From JBBRXJ01 sp038248505 (GTDB taxonomy: Bacteria; Bacteroidota; Bacteroidia; Bacteroidales; JBBRXJ01): DNA of 28,852 nucleotides. The notes beneath the pieces were generated by a model that saw only the letters and a program-made list of their open reading frames with translations, did not search any database and had not been told where the DNA came from. Location of the stretch: contig JBBRXJ010000044.1 of NCBI GenBank assembly GCA_038248505.1, positions 1 to 28,852 of the forward strand. Direction: 5' to 3'. This document shows, piece after piece, positions 8,157-17,492 of this stretch. The position numbers and the translations under genes were made by a program. Numbering within the stretch: the first letter of the stretch is position 1; each line of letters opens with the position of its first letter.

Positions 8157-8246
8157 TTTATATCTCCAATGTTTATAGATTGTATTGTGCGATTCGTTTT
8201 GGTAGCCTTCAATACACTTAGCCAAATCAGCAATTCAATTTAGTAT

Positions 8247-9065
8247 TTACTTTTTATATTTTCCCTCCATCACCTTCGTTTCCGTTTTATTAAGAACGAG
8301 AGAGTAGGGGGCTACACTTTCGGTCAGCCATACGTTACCACCTATTACACTGTCATGACCAATAATGGTTTCGCCTCCTAAAATAGTGGAGCCGGCATAA
8401 ATAACCACATTTTCTTCAATGGTTGGATGGCGTTTTGTTGATGCCATTGTTTTTTCAACACTTAGTGCACCCAATGTTACGCCTTGATATAGCTTTACAT
8501 TTTTATGAATAATGGTCGTTTCGCCAATAACAACACCAGTTCCATGGTCAATGAAAAAGGACTCTCCAATTGTAGCGCCAGGATGAATGTCAATACCCGT
8601 TTTGCTGTGCGAATACTCTGCAATGAGTCGTGGTAGAACCGGAATATTGAGTTTGTATAATTCATGTGTTACTCGGTATACCATTATTGCAAAGAAACCA
8701 GGGTACGCTACTATTACCTCCGATAGGCTTTTAGCTGCAGGATCTGATTTATGAAATGCATGTGCATCCTTAATAAGTGCATCAAAAATACTACCCGTTT
8801 TGGCTATAAAGGTATTTGTTGTGGTGTCAATATCCTGCTCGAGTTGATTGCGAATGGGCAATAGCAATTCCTTCAGTTTAAACTGTAACAGATTGTATGT
8901 TGATTCCGCTTCCTGCTCACTAACGCAACGTCCCATGTTTACTGGGAAAAGGAAATTCATAAATTCCTCAATAAACTCTTGAGCTAGTTTTTTTGAGGGC
9001 ATTTCGCAAAATACCACTTTACGCTCATCTTCGAATTTACGAAAGAGCGATTTAAAATCGTTCAT
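8247..9065 (-). CDS. cysE: Serine O-acetyltransferase (CysE/EpsC-like)
   Basis: The enzyme transfers acetyl from acetyl-CoA to L-serine, giving O-acetylserine, the first step of cysteine synthesis. The 272-residue product has an N-terminal helical region (about 1-150) and a left-handed beta-helix of hexapeptide repeats (about 155-260). The active-site segment is conserved: DIHPGATIG (Asp159, His161), then DHGTGVVIGET with His174. Pairing Asp159 and His174 as the catalytic dyad follows the E. coli enzyme. The C-terminus ends in GKYKK rather than the terminal Ile that docks into O-acetylserine sulfhydrylase in many CysE proteins, so a stable cysteine synthase complex may not form. Its ATG is 10 nt after the upstream sensor gene, suggesting a shared transcript. 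Confidence 0.9.
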   Translation of the reverse strand: MNDFKSLFRKFEDERKVVFCEMPSKKLAQEFIEEFMNFLFPVNMGRCVSEQEAESTYNLLQFKLKELLLPIRNQLEQDIDTTTNTFIAKTGSIFDALIKDAHAFHKSDPAAKSLSEVIVAYPGFFAIMVYRVTHELYKLNIPVLPRLIAEYSHSKTGIDIHPGATIGESFFIDHGTGVVIGETTIIHKNVKLYQGVTLGALSVEKTMASTKRHPTIEENVVIYAGSTILGGETIIGHDSVIGGNVWLTESVAPYSLVLNKTETKVMEGKYKK

Positions 9066-9075
9066 AAAAATTTTA

Positions 9076-11352
9076 TTAAAAAAGTTCTACTTCAATCTTC
9101 TGAATGAAGGCCGTATAAGTGTGTTCATTATCTACTAAGGCATCAGAAAGCATGACTAACACCTGACATTCTTCACCAGTTTTTGTGATAATTTTAATTT
9201 CTTGCCGCTGTCCAATCATCTTTGGCTTTCCGGGAGTTAGTAAAGATATACTGAATGGCTCTTCAGGTGTAGGCGGAAATAACATTGAAATATTGTGACC
9301 AATTACATCCTCTTTAGAATAATTCCATAAATCTTCAGCAGCTCTGTTAAAGAAGTCAATTCGTCCATCTTCATTCATTGTTAAAATCGCATCCAACATT
9401 CCTTCTAAGGTTTTCTCGTGGCGTAGTTTTGATTTTTCAATTTCTTTAAACTGTTGTTGCATTTCAGCTTTAGCACGCTCTAGTTTCTTACTTAGATTTA
9501 ATTCCGATTCTTTCAGCTTCTCTTCATGTGCCAATAATTGCTCATTTTGTTTGCGGCATTCAATCTCCATCAATTTTTCATTCGTAATATCCTGAGCAAT
9601 ATATATTACTTTAGCAATGTCACCATACATGTCATTTACTGCGGTAAGTGAACAATTGAACCATTTAGTCTTATTATCTTTAGTAACACCACGCATTACA
9701 CCTTTAAATGAATCTCCTTTAATAATACGATCCCATTTTTTTGTGAAGTCAGTTAAATCAATACGCTCAATGATGTCAAATACTTTTTTCTCATCTAAGT
9801 CACTTAATGATTCATAATCGAATGTATCGAGAAATAGTTTATTGCAATCCAAGAATTCTCCTTCAATCGTAAATTCTGCTTTAATGCTACTTCTATTAAG
9901 TGCTGAAATTTGGCCTTCATAGTCAAGGCTCTGTTGTTTTTGTTCTGTAATATCTAAACCAAGAAATAGTATTTTTTCGGATGTGCCATCAGAACGTCGC
10001 ATACTTGTATAAGTAGCCATCGTCCACAAATCTTTGCCTTGCTTTGTCATGTGTTTCATGTGACCTTCAAAATGACGACCACCACTAGCTAAGCTTTCCC
10101 ATATTTTAAAGAACCATTCACGATCTTTCTCATTAATAAACATCGAAATATTTTTTCCTTCTACTTCTGAGTTTGAAGTATAACCTAGTTTTTGGAGGAA
10201 TTTAGTATTTGCATAAAGCATATTTCCGTCAGGTGAATATTCAGCACGAATGAGCGTATGGTTAACAGTGTTGGTAAATGTGATGAATTTTTCACTTTGA
10301 AGAGCAACTTCTTCCTGCGCTGTTTGAAGTTCTTCCATATTCTGACGCATCTGCTCCTCATTTAAAGCAAGTGTTTCAGCTTGTTCTCTAGACTCATCAA
10401 GTAATCGAGCCGTTTTGTCATTTATTTTTACACTACTTATGGTTGATGCAATACTTTCTGCAACTTTCTCAACAAAATTAATTTGATACGGCTCCAATTT
10501 CTTAAATAGGGCTAATTCTATTACCCCGTATACTTGTTCATTAATCTTAATTGGAACTAGTAATACGCAGGTAGGTGTTGCTTTTCCTAAGCCTGATGTA
10601 ATGTTCACATAGGTGGGAGGTACATCTTCAAGATAAATGGACTCTTTTTCTAATGCACACGTTCCAATAAGCCCTTCCCCTTTATCTATCCGCTTATCGC
10701 TATGTTTTTTTCGTTCATATGCATAACATGCACTCATTACAAAATAAACATCATGCTCGTCATCATCATTTATAACAAAAAAGCCTCCTTGGTTTGCATT
10801 AAGGTATTTTACCAAATTTATTATTACATTATTAGCTAATGCTTCAATATTATTAGTCTCTTGTCTGAGAATTTCTCCAAAATTTGCTAGTCCCTCATTT
10901 ACCCATGTTCTTTGCATTTCTTCTTGTTGGCGTTTATTATAATCCAACTGATTGTTTACAATGCTTTCTTTTAGTTGGTTGAGTGTTTTTCCGAGTTGGT
11001 CTTTTTCGGATGAAACCCTAAATTTTGCATTGTTATCTCCGAGGGTTAATTTCTCAACAAATGCGCGAACATTCTCTTCTTTAATTTTCTGTGTTTGTAT
11101 TATCTTTTCTAAATCAATGAGTTTATAAACATATAACTTACTGTATATGTGACCTACAAAAGCAAAAACAAATGGGGAAAGATCTAAAAGAATGTAGGCA
11201 ATACTATGTTGGTGTAAATGGATTATTTCGGACAAGGTTAAATTACGGAGTACCATATCATATACTAACAATATTGCAACAATCAGTATGCCCGAAACCG
11301 CACCTGCTAGTGATTGATGATAGATGATGTTTTTTATTATTCGGTTTTTCAT
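9076..11352 (-). CDS. Membrane sensor protein HAMP-GAF-PAS-PAS-PAS without an output domain
   Basis: From ATG 11352 the protein is 758 residues (an in-frame start at 11457 would add 35 residues before the membrane region and is less likely). Two hydrophobic segments (about 16-35 and 51-70) form a membrane hairpin. They are followed by a HAMP-like helix region (about 76-135), a GAF domain (about 155-307, with EGLIGTC and LVPIKINEQVYGVIELA), a coiled coil, PAS domains at about 360-470 and 485-605 each ending in DIT, a second long coiled coil, and a third PAS (about 655-758). No H-box, ATP-binding kinase domain, GGDEF, phosphatase or DNA-binding domain follows; the protein stops right after the last PAS. 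Similar architectures occur in Bacteroidota. Ligand and partner are unknown. Confidence 0.85.
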   Translation of the reverse strand: MKNRIIKNIIYHQSLAGAVSGILIVAILLVYDMVLRNLTLSEIIHLHQHSIAYILLDLSPFVFAFVGHIYSKLYVYKLIDLEKIIQTQKIKEENVRAFVEKLTLGDNNAKFRVSSEKDQLGKTLNQLKESIVNNQLDYNKRQQEEMQRTWVNEGLANFGEILRQETNNIEALANNVIINLVKYLNANQGGFFVINDDDEHDVYFVMSACYAYERKKHSDKRIDKGEGLIGTCALEKESIYLEDVPPTYVNITSGLGKATPTCVLLVPIKINEQVYGVIELALFKKLEPYQINFVEKVAESIASTISSVKINDKTARLLDESREQAETLALNEEQMRQNMEELQTAQEEVALQSEKFITFTNTVNHTLIRAEYSPDGNMLYANTKFLQKLGYTSNSEVEGKNISMFINEKDREWFFKIWESLASGGRHFEGHMKHMTKQGKDLWTMATYTSMRRSDGTSEKILFLGLDITEQKQQSLDYEGQISALNRSSIKAEFTIEGEFLDCNKLFLDTFDYESLSDLDEKKVFDIIERIDLTDFTKKWDRIIKGDSFKGVMRGVTKDNKTKWFNCSLTAVNDMYGDIAKVIYIAQDITNEKLMEIECRKQNEQLLAHEEKLKESELNLSKKLERAKAEMQQQFKEIEKSKLRHEKTLEGMLDAILTMNEDGRIDFFNRAAEDLWNYSKEDVIGHNISMLFPPTPEEPFSISLLTPGKPKMIGQRQEIKIITKTGEECQVLVMLSDALVDNEHTYTAFIQKIEVELF

Positions 11353-11502
11353 ATAAATATATTGGCCTATTATAGTCTGCTTTTCGTAAAAATAGTAACA
11401 AAAGTCTAATTTTTTAGAATTTAGGACGTCTTTTTTCTTAATTATGATCCAATACAATTTATGTGCGCTTTGTTATAATTAATATGCGTTTCTTTAAAAA
11501 GC

Positions 11503-11531
11503 CTTGAAATTTCTTGAAATGTCTATATTTG
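11503..11531 (+). promoter_or_regulatory. Predicted promoter of the POT transporter gene
   Basis: TTG at 11504-11506, a 17-nt spacer and a perfect TATATTTG at 11524-11531 match the Bacteroidota promoter. The predicted transcript starts about 15 nt before ATG 11552. This argues that the in-frame TTG at 11504 is a promoter element and not a start codon. Confidence 0.6.
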
Positions 11532-11551
11532 CTTTAACCCAAATACAGTTT

Positions 11552-13432
11552 ATGATTAATCACAAAAGTCATCCTCCAGGTTTAATGATGTTGTTCTTTA
11601 CAGAAATGTGGGAGCGTTTTTGTTTTTATGGTATGCGTGCCCTGTTAACTCTTTATATGATACAGGAGCTTTTTAAAGATATTGATGACCCTCAGCGAAA
11701 AGCGAAAGCGCTTGGCATTTATGCCGCTTATGGCTCACTGGTTTACGCAACCCCTTTAATTGGAGGCTATATTGCTGATAAGTTCATTGGGCAGAAACGT
11801 GCTGTTATTTTTGGTGCCATTTTAATGGCCTTTGGTGAGTTTTTAATGGTTATTAAAATTGAGAATTGGTTTTTTCTTGCACTTTCCTTTCTAATTATTG
11901 GGAATGGTTTTTTTAAACCTAATATCTCAACTATGGTGGGTAACTTATATGAAAGGGATGACCCACGACGTGATGGCGGATTTACAATATTTTATATGGG
12001 GATTAATCTGGGTGCATTTTTATCTCCTTTATTGTGTGGTTGGATTGGTGAAACCTATGGATGGCACTATGGTTTTATGTTAGCGGGAGGGGGCATGCTC
12101 TTGGGTTTGTTTATTTTTACAAATGGCAAAAAAATCTTAATGACTATTGGAGATGTACCTTCCGTAGAAATTTTAAAACGTAAGCTATTCTTCTTTATTA
12201 ATAGAGAACATCTCGTTTATATTGGAGCTATCTTATCCGCAGTACTAGTATCTTTCTTGCTCCGTAATTATGAAATTATTTCATATATTTTAACTCCATT
12301 TTCAATAATAGTTATTGCGGGTATTTTGGTAATGGCCTTACGAAGCGAGAAGCAAGAGCGCGATCGCTTAATCGTTGTTCTTATATTTTTGTTTTTTACC
12401 GTTCTCTTTTGGGCTTTCTTTGAGCAGGCAGGAGCTTCACTTACCCTTTTTACTAATGAAAATGTTGATCGTAACATGTTTGGTAAGCTTTTGCCTACTT
12501 CTGTTTTTCAGGCAGTAAATCCATTATTTATTGTTTTACTTGGGCCGCTGTTTTCAGCAATGTGGTTACAAATGGCCGTTCGTAAGCGAGAACCATCAAC
12601 TCCATTTAAATTTGCCCTTGGCATGTTACAACTAGGTTTGGGCTTTTTAGTCTTTGCTGCTGGAGCCTGGTTTATTTCTATCAAGCCAGATTCGCTTGGA
12701 CGAACACAAGTTTTAGTTCCATTAATGTTTCTTGTTCTTGGTTATCTTTTGCATACAATGGGCGAGTTGTGTCTCTCTCCTATTGGTCTATCAATGGTCA
12801 CTAAACTGTCTCCACCACGTGTCTCTGGTATGATTATGGGGGCTTGGTTTCTATCATCTGCAATGGCATTTAATATGGTGGGCACAATATCAAGACTTGC
12901 CGTTACAGAACAAGGGCTCGATGTTGCAGCTGGTATGAAGCTTGAGTACCGTAACCTTATTAAAACAGACTCTGTTTTGAATACCCAAACCAAGCATATT
13001 TTAGTTGAGGCTAAAATTGATAGTTTAAGTGATCTTTTTAGATCAACAATAGATATCTCCCTTTATAAAAACACTAGCGAAAATCTTCAGAAAATTCAGG
13101 TGCAGTCAAACATTCAATTTGCTAATTGGTTAATCCAAAAAGGAATTTATTCAGATTCTTTAAAATCTAAAAGTGTTGCTCATTCTATAATTAACTCGGG
13201 AGTTAAGCTATTAGAGGAGAAAAATCAACTTGATGCTGCGTATATTATTGAAGCGGGTATATCTGATGATTCTCAAATGAAAAACACTTCAAATGCGGCT
13301 ATTCGCTCGTTTAAAAATCTCTCTACGTATGTAAATATTTTTAAAATTATCGGTTTTGTTGCTATAGCGGCTTCATTGTTGATGTTTTTGTTGGTGCCAC
13401 TTCTTAAAAAGATGATGCATGGGGTGCATTAA
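11552..13432 (+). CDS. Proton-dependent oligopeptide transporter (POT/PTR family, MFS)
   Basis: The 626-residue inner-membrane protein would import di- and tripeptides with protons. The family's helix 1 motif E-x-x-E-R-F-x-F-Y-G is present at residues 18-27 (EMWERFCFYG). The PTR2 signature FYMGINLGAFLSPL occupies about 147-160, and GELCLSPIGLSMVTKLSP lies near helix 10. At least a dozen hydrophobic helices can be counted. Unusually, about 140 mostly polar, helix-prone residues (about 450-592) separate the second-last membrane segment from the final one (about 597-617). ATG 11552 is chosen because a promoter sits just upstream and the family begins close to the HPxGL motif (residues 7-11). Substrate specificity is inferred from the family only. 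Confidence 0.88.
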   Translation: MINHKSHPPGLMMLFFTEMWERFCFYGMRALLTLYMIQELFKDIDDPQRKAKALGIYAAYGSLVYATPLIGGYIADKFIGQKRAVIFGAILMAFGEFLMVIKIENWFFLALSFLIIGNGFFKPNISTMVGNLYERDDPRRDGGFTIFYMGINLGAFLSPLLCGWIGETYGWHYGFMLAGGGMLLGLFIFTNGKKILMTIGDVPSVEILKRKLFFFINREHLVYIGAILSAVLVSFLLRNYEIISYILTPFSIIVIAGILVMALRSEKQERDRLIVVLIFLFFTVLFWAFFEQAGASLTLFTNENVDRNMFGKLLPTSVFQAVNPLFIVLLGPLFSAMWLQMAVRKREPSTPFKFALGMLQLGLGFLVFAAGAWFISIKPDSLGRTQVLVPLMFLVLGYLLHTMGELCLSPIGLSMVTKLSPPRVSGMIMGAWFLSSAMAFNMVGTISRLAVTEQGLDVAAGMKLEYRNLIKTDSVLNTQTKHILVEAKIDSLSDLFRSTIDISLYKNTSENLQKIQVQSNIQFANWLIQKGIYSDSLKSKSVAHSIINSGVKLLEEKNQLDAAYIIEAGISDDSQMKNTSNAAIRSFKNLSTYVNIFKIIGFVAIAASLLMFLLVPLLKKMMHGVH

Positions 13433-13522
13433 TTTTTTATTAAAAAAAGATGTAAAGTCACCCATCTTTACTCCAATTGCTGATAGTAAGTGCGTTATGA
13501 ATAATGAGCCATCTTGCATTTT

Positions 13523-13553
13523 TTTGCGTTTGCATAAATCTCAACTATATTTT
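13523..13553 (+). promoter_or_regulatory. Predicted promoter of the TPR-SpoIIE gene
   Basis: TTTG at 13523-13526, a 19-nt spacer and TATATTTT at 13546-13553 (one mismatch from TAnnTTTG) form a promoter about 48 nt before ATG 13601. Confidence 0.5.
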
Positions 13554-13600
13554 CTTAATGGAATTAACAAATAAAAGATATTTTCTTAAATTTGGGTATT

Positions 13601-15931
13601 ATGAGAAAGTGTTTTAGAAATAGCCGATTCCTTTTTACTGCTGTATTGCTGTTTGTATGCAGTCAAATGACTGTGTTTTCTGTAGTAAATAAAGTGGATA
13701 GTCTTAAGAAGGTATTAAAAATTGCCAAACCTAAGGAGCAATCAATTATTCTTATTGAGTTGTCTCGTGCCTATTTGCGTGAAGGTAAGCAAGATTTAGC
13801 CAAGCAAACGGTTCAAAATGCCATTCAACTTTCTACTCAGCATAATAATAAAGTAGATCAATCAAACGCATATGGTTATTTAGGAACGATATATCTAGAG
13901 CTTCAGGACTATGAGAAAGCATTTGAGAGCTACACAAAAGGTCTTAATATTGCAACACAAGCTCAATTGAAGAAAGAAATGGTTTATCTCAACAACGAAT
14001 TGAGTGTTTGCTATTATTACCAACAGAATTTTGATAAGCTTAATGAGTATTCGCTTATAACGCTTAAGCTTGCTCGTGAAATTAAGGATACAGTGAAAGA
14101 AGCTGAAGCATTAAATCATATCGGTATTTATTATTATACCAAAGGCGATTTACGCAAAACGCTTGAATATTGGGAACAAGAACTTATTCTTAAGAAACAT
14201 ATAGGCAATAAATCAGAGATTGGTACCGCTCTTAATAATGTAGGTGTTATTTATAAAAATATTGGTGATTATCAAAAAGCAATTGGCTATTACCAGGAAA
14301 ATTTAGAGATTCAGAAAGAACTAAATGACACTCAGAAAATAGCATGGTCGCTTTCAAACATTGGTAATATCTATTATAGCTTTGGTGTTGATTTTGATAA
14401 AGCACTTGAATATTTCCAAAAAGGTTTGACTTACTTTGAAATATTAAAGGACACTACCTACATAGCACAATCACTGCTGAATGTCGGGCTAATCTACCAG
14501 GAGCGTGTTAAATATCCTGAAGCATTAAAATATTTTGAAAAATCAATGAAGTATGCCGAGTTAAAAGATAATAAGCTTTTAGCAGCTCTTGCTAAAAATA
14601 GTATCAGCATTATTAATGTAAAGCTTGGAAACTATAAAATGGGTATAAAGTATTCAACTCAAGCAATGGAAGTGTTTAGGCAAGAGGGAGATAATAAGGG
14701 TTTAGCTACTTGTTATAATACACTTGGAGAGGCGTATTATAAAACGGGTTATCTTGAAAAATCACTTGAGTATTATTTTAATGCTGTTAACTTGAATAAG
14801 GAAATCGGTTTGAAAAAAGAAATTGCCGATTTATATAAAGAAATCTCATTTGTATATTCATTAAAAGGGGAGTATGCAAAAGCCTATACATATTATAAAA
14901 AATATAGTGAGAAGAAGGATTCAGTGCTATCTGATACCTATATGAAAACCATTGAAGATGTAAATACCAAATACAAGACAGCCGAAAAAGAAAAAGAAAT
15001 TACATCTCAAAAGTTCACCATCTCACAAGCTGTTGAAAAGGATAAGCGGAAGAATATACTTATCTATTCAATTATTGTAGTGTTTGTTGTGGTATGCGGT
15101 TTTTCTGTGCTTTTATTCCGCCAGTTTCGTCAGATTCGTGCACAGCGTGATCAGATTATTCATCAGAAACAAGAAATTACTGATAGCATACATTATGCTA
15201 GTCGAATACAACGTGCTATTTTGCCATTAAAAGAAACAGCTGAGAGACTTTTACCAGAGCATTTCATACTATACAAACCGCGCGATATTGTAAGTGGCGA
15301 CTTCTATTGGATGTCTCATAAAGGCAGCAGAGTGTTTTTTACAGCAGCTGATTGTACCGGACACGGTGTTCCTGGTGCATTTATGAGTATGCTAGGTACT
15401 GCATTTTTAAATGAGATTATTAATAAGGTAGATAATCCTACCACAGATATTATTTTAGGAGATCTTCGCAAACAGGTTGTTTCATCATTGCATCAAACAG
15501 GAAAAGAAGGAGAGTCAAAAGATGGGATGGATATGGCTCTTTGTATGATTGATAGAGAAACCATGATGCTTGAATATTCTGGTGCAAACAACCCGCTTTA
15601 TATTGTGCGTAAGTGCGAGCTATTAGAATTTAAGGCCGATAAAATGCCTATTGGTTTTTATCATGAAAAGAATGATAAACTTTTTACCCGACATGAACTG
15701 AAACTTGAGAAAGGAGATACCATATATCTCACATCGGACGGTTATGTTGATCAATTTGGAGGCCCGGATAAACGTAAATTCATGAAAAAGAAATTTAAAG
15801 AACTCATCCTTTCCATAGAGAATATGAGCATGGATGCACAACGCGATTTTCTTGATAAAACCATTGAAGACTGGCGCGGTGAGCTTGATCAGATTGATGA
15901 TATTATGGTGATGGGCGTTCGCGTTTCCTGA
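13601..15931 (+). CDS. TPR-repeat membrane protein with C-terminal SpoIIE-type PP2C phosphatase
   Basis: The 776-residue protein begins with a signal peptide or anchor (about 1-28). About ten tetratricopeptide repeats follow (residues 40-440; for example ALNNVGVIYKNIGDYQKAIGYY), then a transmembrane helix (about 484-503), a short coiled coil, and a SpoIIE/PP2C-like serine phosphatase domain (about 545-776). Expected metal ligands are visible: SGDFYW near 564, AADCTGHGVPGAFMS near 581, TSDGYVDQFGG near 711 and the closing DDIMVMGVRV. The topology suggests extracytoplasmic TPRs sensing through the membrane to a cytoplasmic phosphatase. Such proteins are common in Bacteroidota and may act on anti-sigma antagonists, but no partner gene is adjacent. 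ATG 13601 is preferred over TTG 13592. The next gene, rlmB, starts 22 nt downstream. Confidence 0.88.
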   Translation: MRKCFRNSRFLFTAVLLFVCSQMTVFSVVNKVDSLKKVLKIAKPKEQSIILIELSRAYLREGKQDLAKQTVQNAIQLSTQHNNKVDQSNAYGYLGTIYLELQDYEKAFESYTKGLNIATQAQLKKEMVYLNNELSVCYYYQQNFDKLNEYSLITLKLAREIKDTVKEAEALNHIGIYYYTKGDLRKTLEYWEQELILKKHIGNKSEIGTALNNVGVIYKNIGDYQKAIGYYQENLEIQKELNDTQKIAWSLSNIGNIYYSFGVDFDKALEYFQKGLTYFEILKDTTYIAQSLLNVGLIYQERVKYPEALKYFEKSMKYAELKDNKLLAALAKNSISIINVKLGNYKMGIKYSTQAMEVFRQEGDNKGLATCYNTLGEAYYKTGYLEKSLEYYFNAVNLNKEIGLKKEIADLYKEISFVYSLKGEYAKAYTYYKKYSEKKDSVLSDTYMKTIEDVNTKYKTAEKEKEITSQKFTISQAVEKDKRKNILIYSIIVVFVVVCGFSVLLFRQFRQIRAQRDQIIHQKQEITDSIHYASRIQRAILPLKETAERLLPEHFILYKPRDIVSGDFYWMSHKGSRVFFTAADCTGHGVPGAFMSMLGTAFLNEIINKVDNPTTDIILGDLRKQVVSSLHQTGKEGESKDGMDMALCMIDRETMMLEYSGANNPLYIVRKCELLEFKADKMPIGFYHEKNDKLFTRHELKLEKGDTIYLTSDGYVDQFGGPDKRKFMKKKFKELILSIENMSMDAQRDFLDKTIEDWRGELDQIDDIMVMGVRVS

Positions 15932-15953
15932 TCTTTACCTTTATACTAATACA

Positions 15954-16697
15954 GTGAGTAAAAATAAAAACATAGAGTTTGGCTTTCGGGCTATTACCGA
16001 AGCTATTCGTGCAGGCAAAGAGATCGATAAGGTATTGATTAAACAAAATCTTAGTGGCGATTTATTTAATGAGCTTTTTGCTCTTATTCGTGAACATGGC
16101 ATACCTTTTCAATATGTACCTCAAGAAAAACTAAACAATGTTTCACGAGGTAGTCATCAGGGTGTTATTGCTATGATTTCATCTGTTGAGTATAGACAAC
16201 TTGATGATTTGTTACCATGGATATACGAGCGTGGTGAATCTCCCTTGATACTTATTCTTGATCGTATTACAGATGTTCGCAATTTTGGTGCTATTGCCCG
16301 CTCAGCCGAATGTGCTGGTGTGCATGCGGTGGTAATATCAGAAAGAGGCTCGGCACCTGTGAATTCAGATGCTGTTAAAACATCGGCTGGTGCTTTAAGT
16401 CATTTGAATATTTGCCGTACTGATAGTTTACGAGAGGCAATAATTTTTTTAAAAGAGAGTGGTGTACATGTTATTGCTGCTACAGAGAAAGGAAGTGAGA
16501 TTTATTATAAAGCTAATTATAAAGGTCCAATTGCTTTGATTATGGGCTGTGAGGAGCGAGGGGTCTCTCAGGAACTCCTTAAATTGGCTGATGAAGAAGT
16601 AAAAATACCTGTACTAGGCAAAATAGAATCTCTTAATGTTTCTGTTGCTGCATCTGTTATATTATACGAGGCAGTAAGACAAAGAACATTTGCCTAA
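15954..16697 (+). CDS. rlmB: 23S rRNA (guanosine-2'-O-)-methyltransferase RlmB (TrmH/SpoU family)
   Basis: The 247-residue SPOUT methyltransferase has an N-terminal substrate-binding L30e-like domain (about 1-80) and the trefoil-knot catalytic domain. The three SpoU motifs are clear: NFGAIARSAECAG with the catalytic Arg, IMGCEERGVS, and the C-terminal IPVLGKIESLNVSVAASVILYE. The family 2'-O-methylates a guanosine in 23S rRNA (Gm2251 in E. coli) using S-adenosylmethionine. The start is GTG at 15954, 22 nt after the phosphatase gene. Its stop lies 2 nt from the stop of the convergent asnC gene, in the palindrome CTAATATTAG. The site specificity is by family; another TrmH-type target is possible. 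Confidence 0.88.
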   Translation: MSKNKNIEFGFRAITEAIRAGKEIDKVLIKQNLSGDLFNELFALIREHGIPFQYVPQEKLNNVSRGSHQGVIAMISSVEYRQLDDLLPWIYERGESPLILILDRITDVRNFGAIARSAECAGVHAVVISERGSAPVNSDAVKTSAGALSHLNICRTDSLREAIIFLKESGVHVIAATEKGSEIYYKANYKGPIALIMGCEERGVSQELLKLADEEVKIPVLGKIESLNVSVAASVILYEAVRQRTFA

Positions 16698-16699
16698 TA

Positions 16700-17176
16700 T
16701 TAGTCTGTTTCTGATTCAACGGATAACTGTCTTTTAAAGCGCTCTTCAAGCGAAATAAATGTTTCGGTGCGAGCAATTCCTTTTATTGCTTGTAATTTAT
16801 TCACAAGAATTAATCGCAAATGATCATTGTTACGTGCGTATATCTTAATAAATATGGAGTACACACCGGTTGTATAGTGACATTCTGTTATCTCTGGTAT
16901 TTTTTCTAATTCCCTCACAACCTCTTCATATTTACTCGCTGTTTCAAGGTAAACACCCATGTATGCACAGGTATGATATCCAATGCGTAGTGCATCCAGT
17001 ATATATTCGGAACCTGAAATAATACCTTCTTTTGATAATTTCTGAATTCGTTGATGTATCGCTGCACCACTTACTCCACATTCGCGAGCAACCTCTAAAA
17101 ATGGTATTCTGGCATCTTTTGATATTAGTGATAGTATCTTCCTGTCTAATTGATCAATTTGAAAGTTTTTGTCCAT
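16700..17176 (-). CDS. asnC: AsnC-type Lrp/AsnC family transcriptional regulator
   Basis: The 158-residue protein has an N-terminal winged helix-turn-helix (about 8-60; LDRKILSLISKDARIPFLEVA) and a C-terminal RAM ligand-binding domain. The segment CHYTTGVYSIFIKI (about 99-112) and the following LRLILVNKLQAIKGIARTET closely resemble E. coli AsnC as I recall it (YYTTGHYSIFIKV, LINKIQTI). It is divergently transcribed from asnA, the same arrangement as the E. coli asnC-asnA pair, where AsnC activates asnA unless asparagine is bound and represses itself. The equivalent role here is inferred from sequence and position. A promoter matching the Bacteroidota consensus precedes it. Confidence 0.88.
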   Translation of the reverse strand: MDKNFQIDQLDRKILSLISKDARIPFLEVARECGVSGAAIHQRIQKLSKEGIISGSEYILDALRIGYHTCAYMGVYLETASKYEEVVRELEKIPEITECHYTTGVYSIFIKIYARNNDHLRLILVNKLQAIKGIARTETFISLEERFKRQLSVESETD

Positions 17177-17492
17177 TTTATTAGGCTTAATTTTAATAAT
17201 TTAAACAAATATATCTATAAAAGTTAATAAAATCAATTTTGTGCGTTGTTTGAGATATTAAAAAGATGGCCTCTAGTTTATATGACAGCTTAATTTCATG
17301 CATTTTTGTAATCGTTTTTTTTCAAACTATTTAAAAAGGATAATGCTGCCATATTAATTTTCCAAGTTATTTTCTTAATAATTGTTTTGTTTCTTATCTT
17401 TTTTCAATAAAAAGTATCAATATCTTTCTAAAATTAGCTTTATTTGATGATATTTTAGTTTTTATCTCATTTATCCTTAATTTATATTTTGT
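17177..17492. promoter_or_regulatory. asnC-asnA divergent regulatory region
   Basis: This 316-nt AT-rich spacer must hold both promoters and any AsnC sites. The asnC promoter is identifiable (see separate entry). No good TTG-N17-20-TAnnTTTG match is found for asnA, which would suit a promoter needing an activator, but this is negative evidence. I could not identify a convincing AsnC operator. Confidence 0.5.
17206..17236 (-). promoter_or_regulatory. Predicted promoter of asnC
   Basis: On the minus strand a perfect TATATTTG (17213-17206) is preceded by TTG (17236-17234) with a 20-nt spacer. The predicted start of transcription lies about 22 nt before the asnC ATG. Confidence 0.55.

Noticed and set aside
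11353..11457. Longer N-terminus for the PAS sensor starting at 11457
   Set aside because: The extra 35 residues are Lys/Tyr-rich and precede the membrane hairpin without family support; ATG 11352 is the better start.
11504..11551. TTG start for the POT transporter
   Set aside because: The TTG coincides with the -33 element of a consensus promoter, and the family starts near ATG 11552.
16695..16702. Palindrome CTAATATTAG between rlmB and asnC as a terminator
   Set aside because: Too short, without a loop or T-run; it arises from two facing TAA stop codons.
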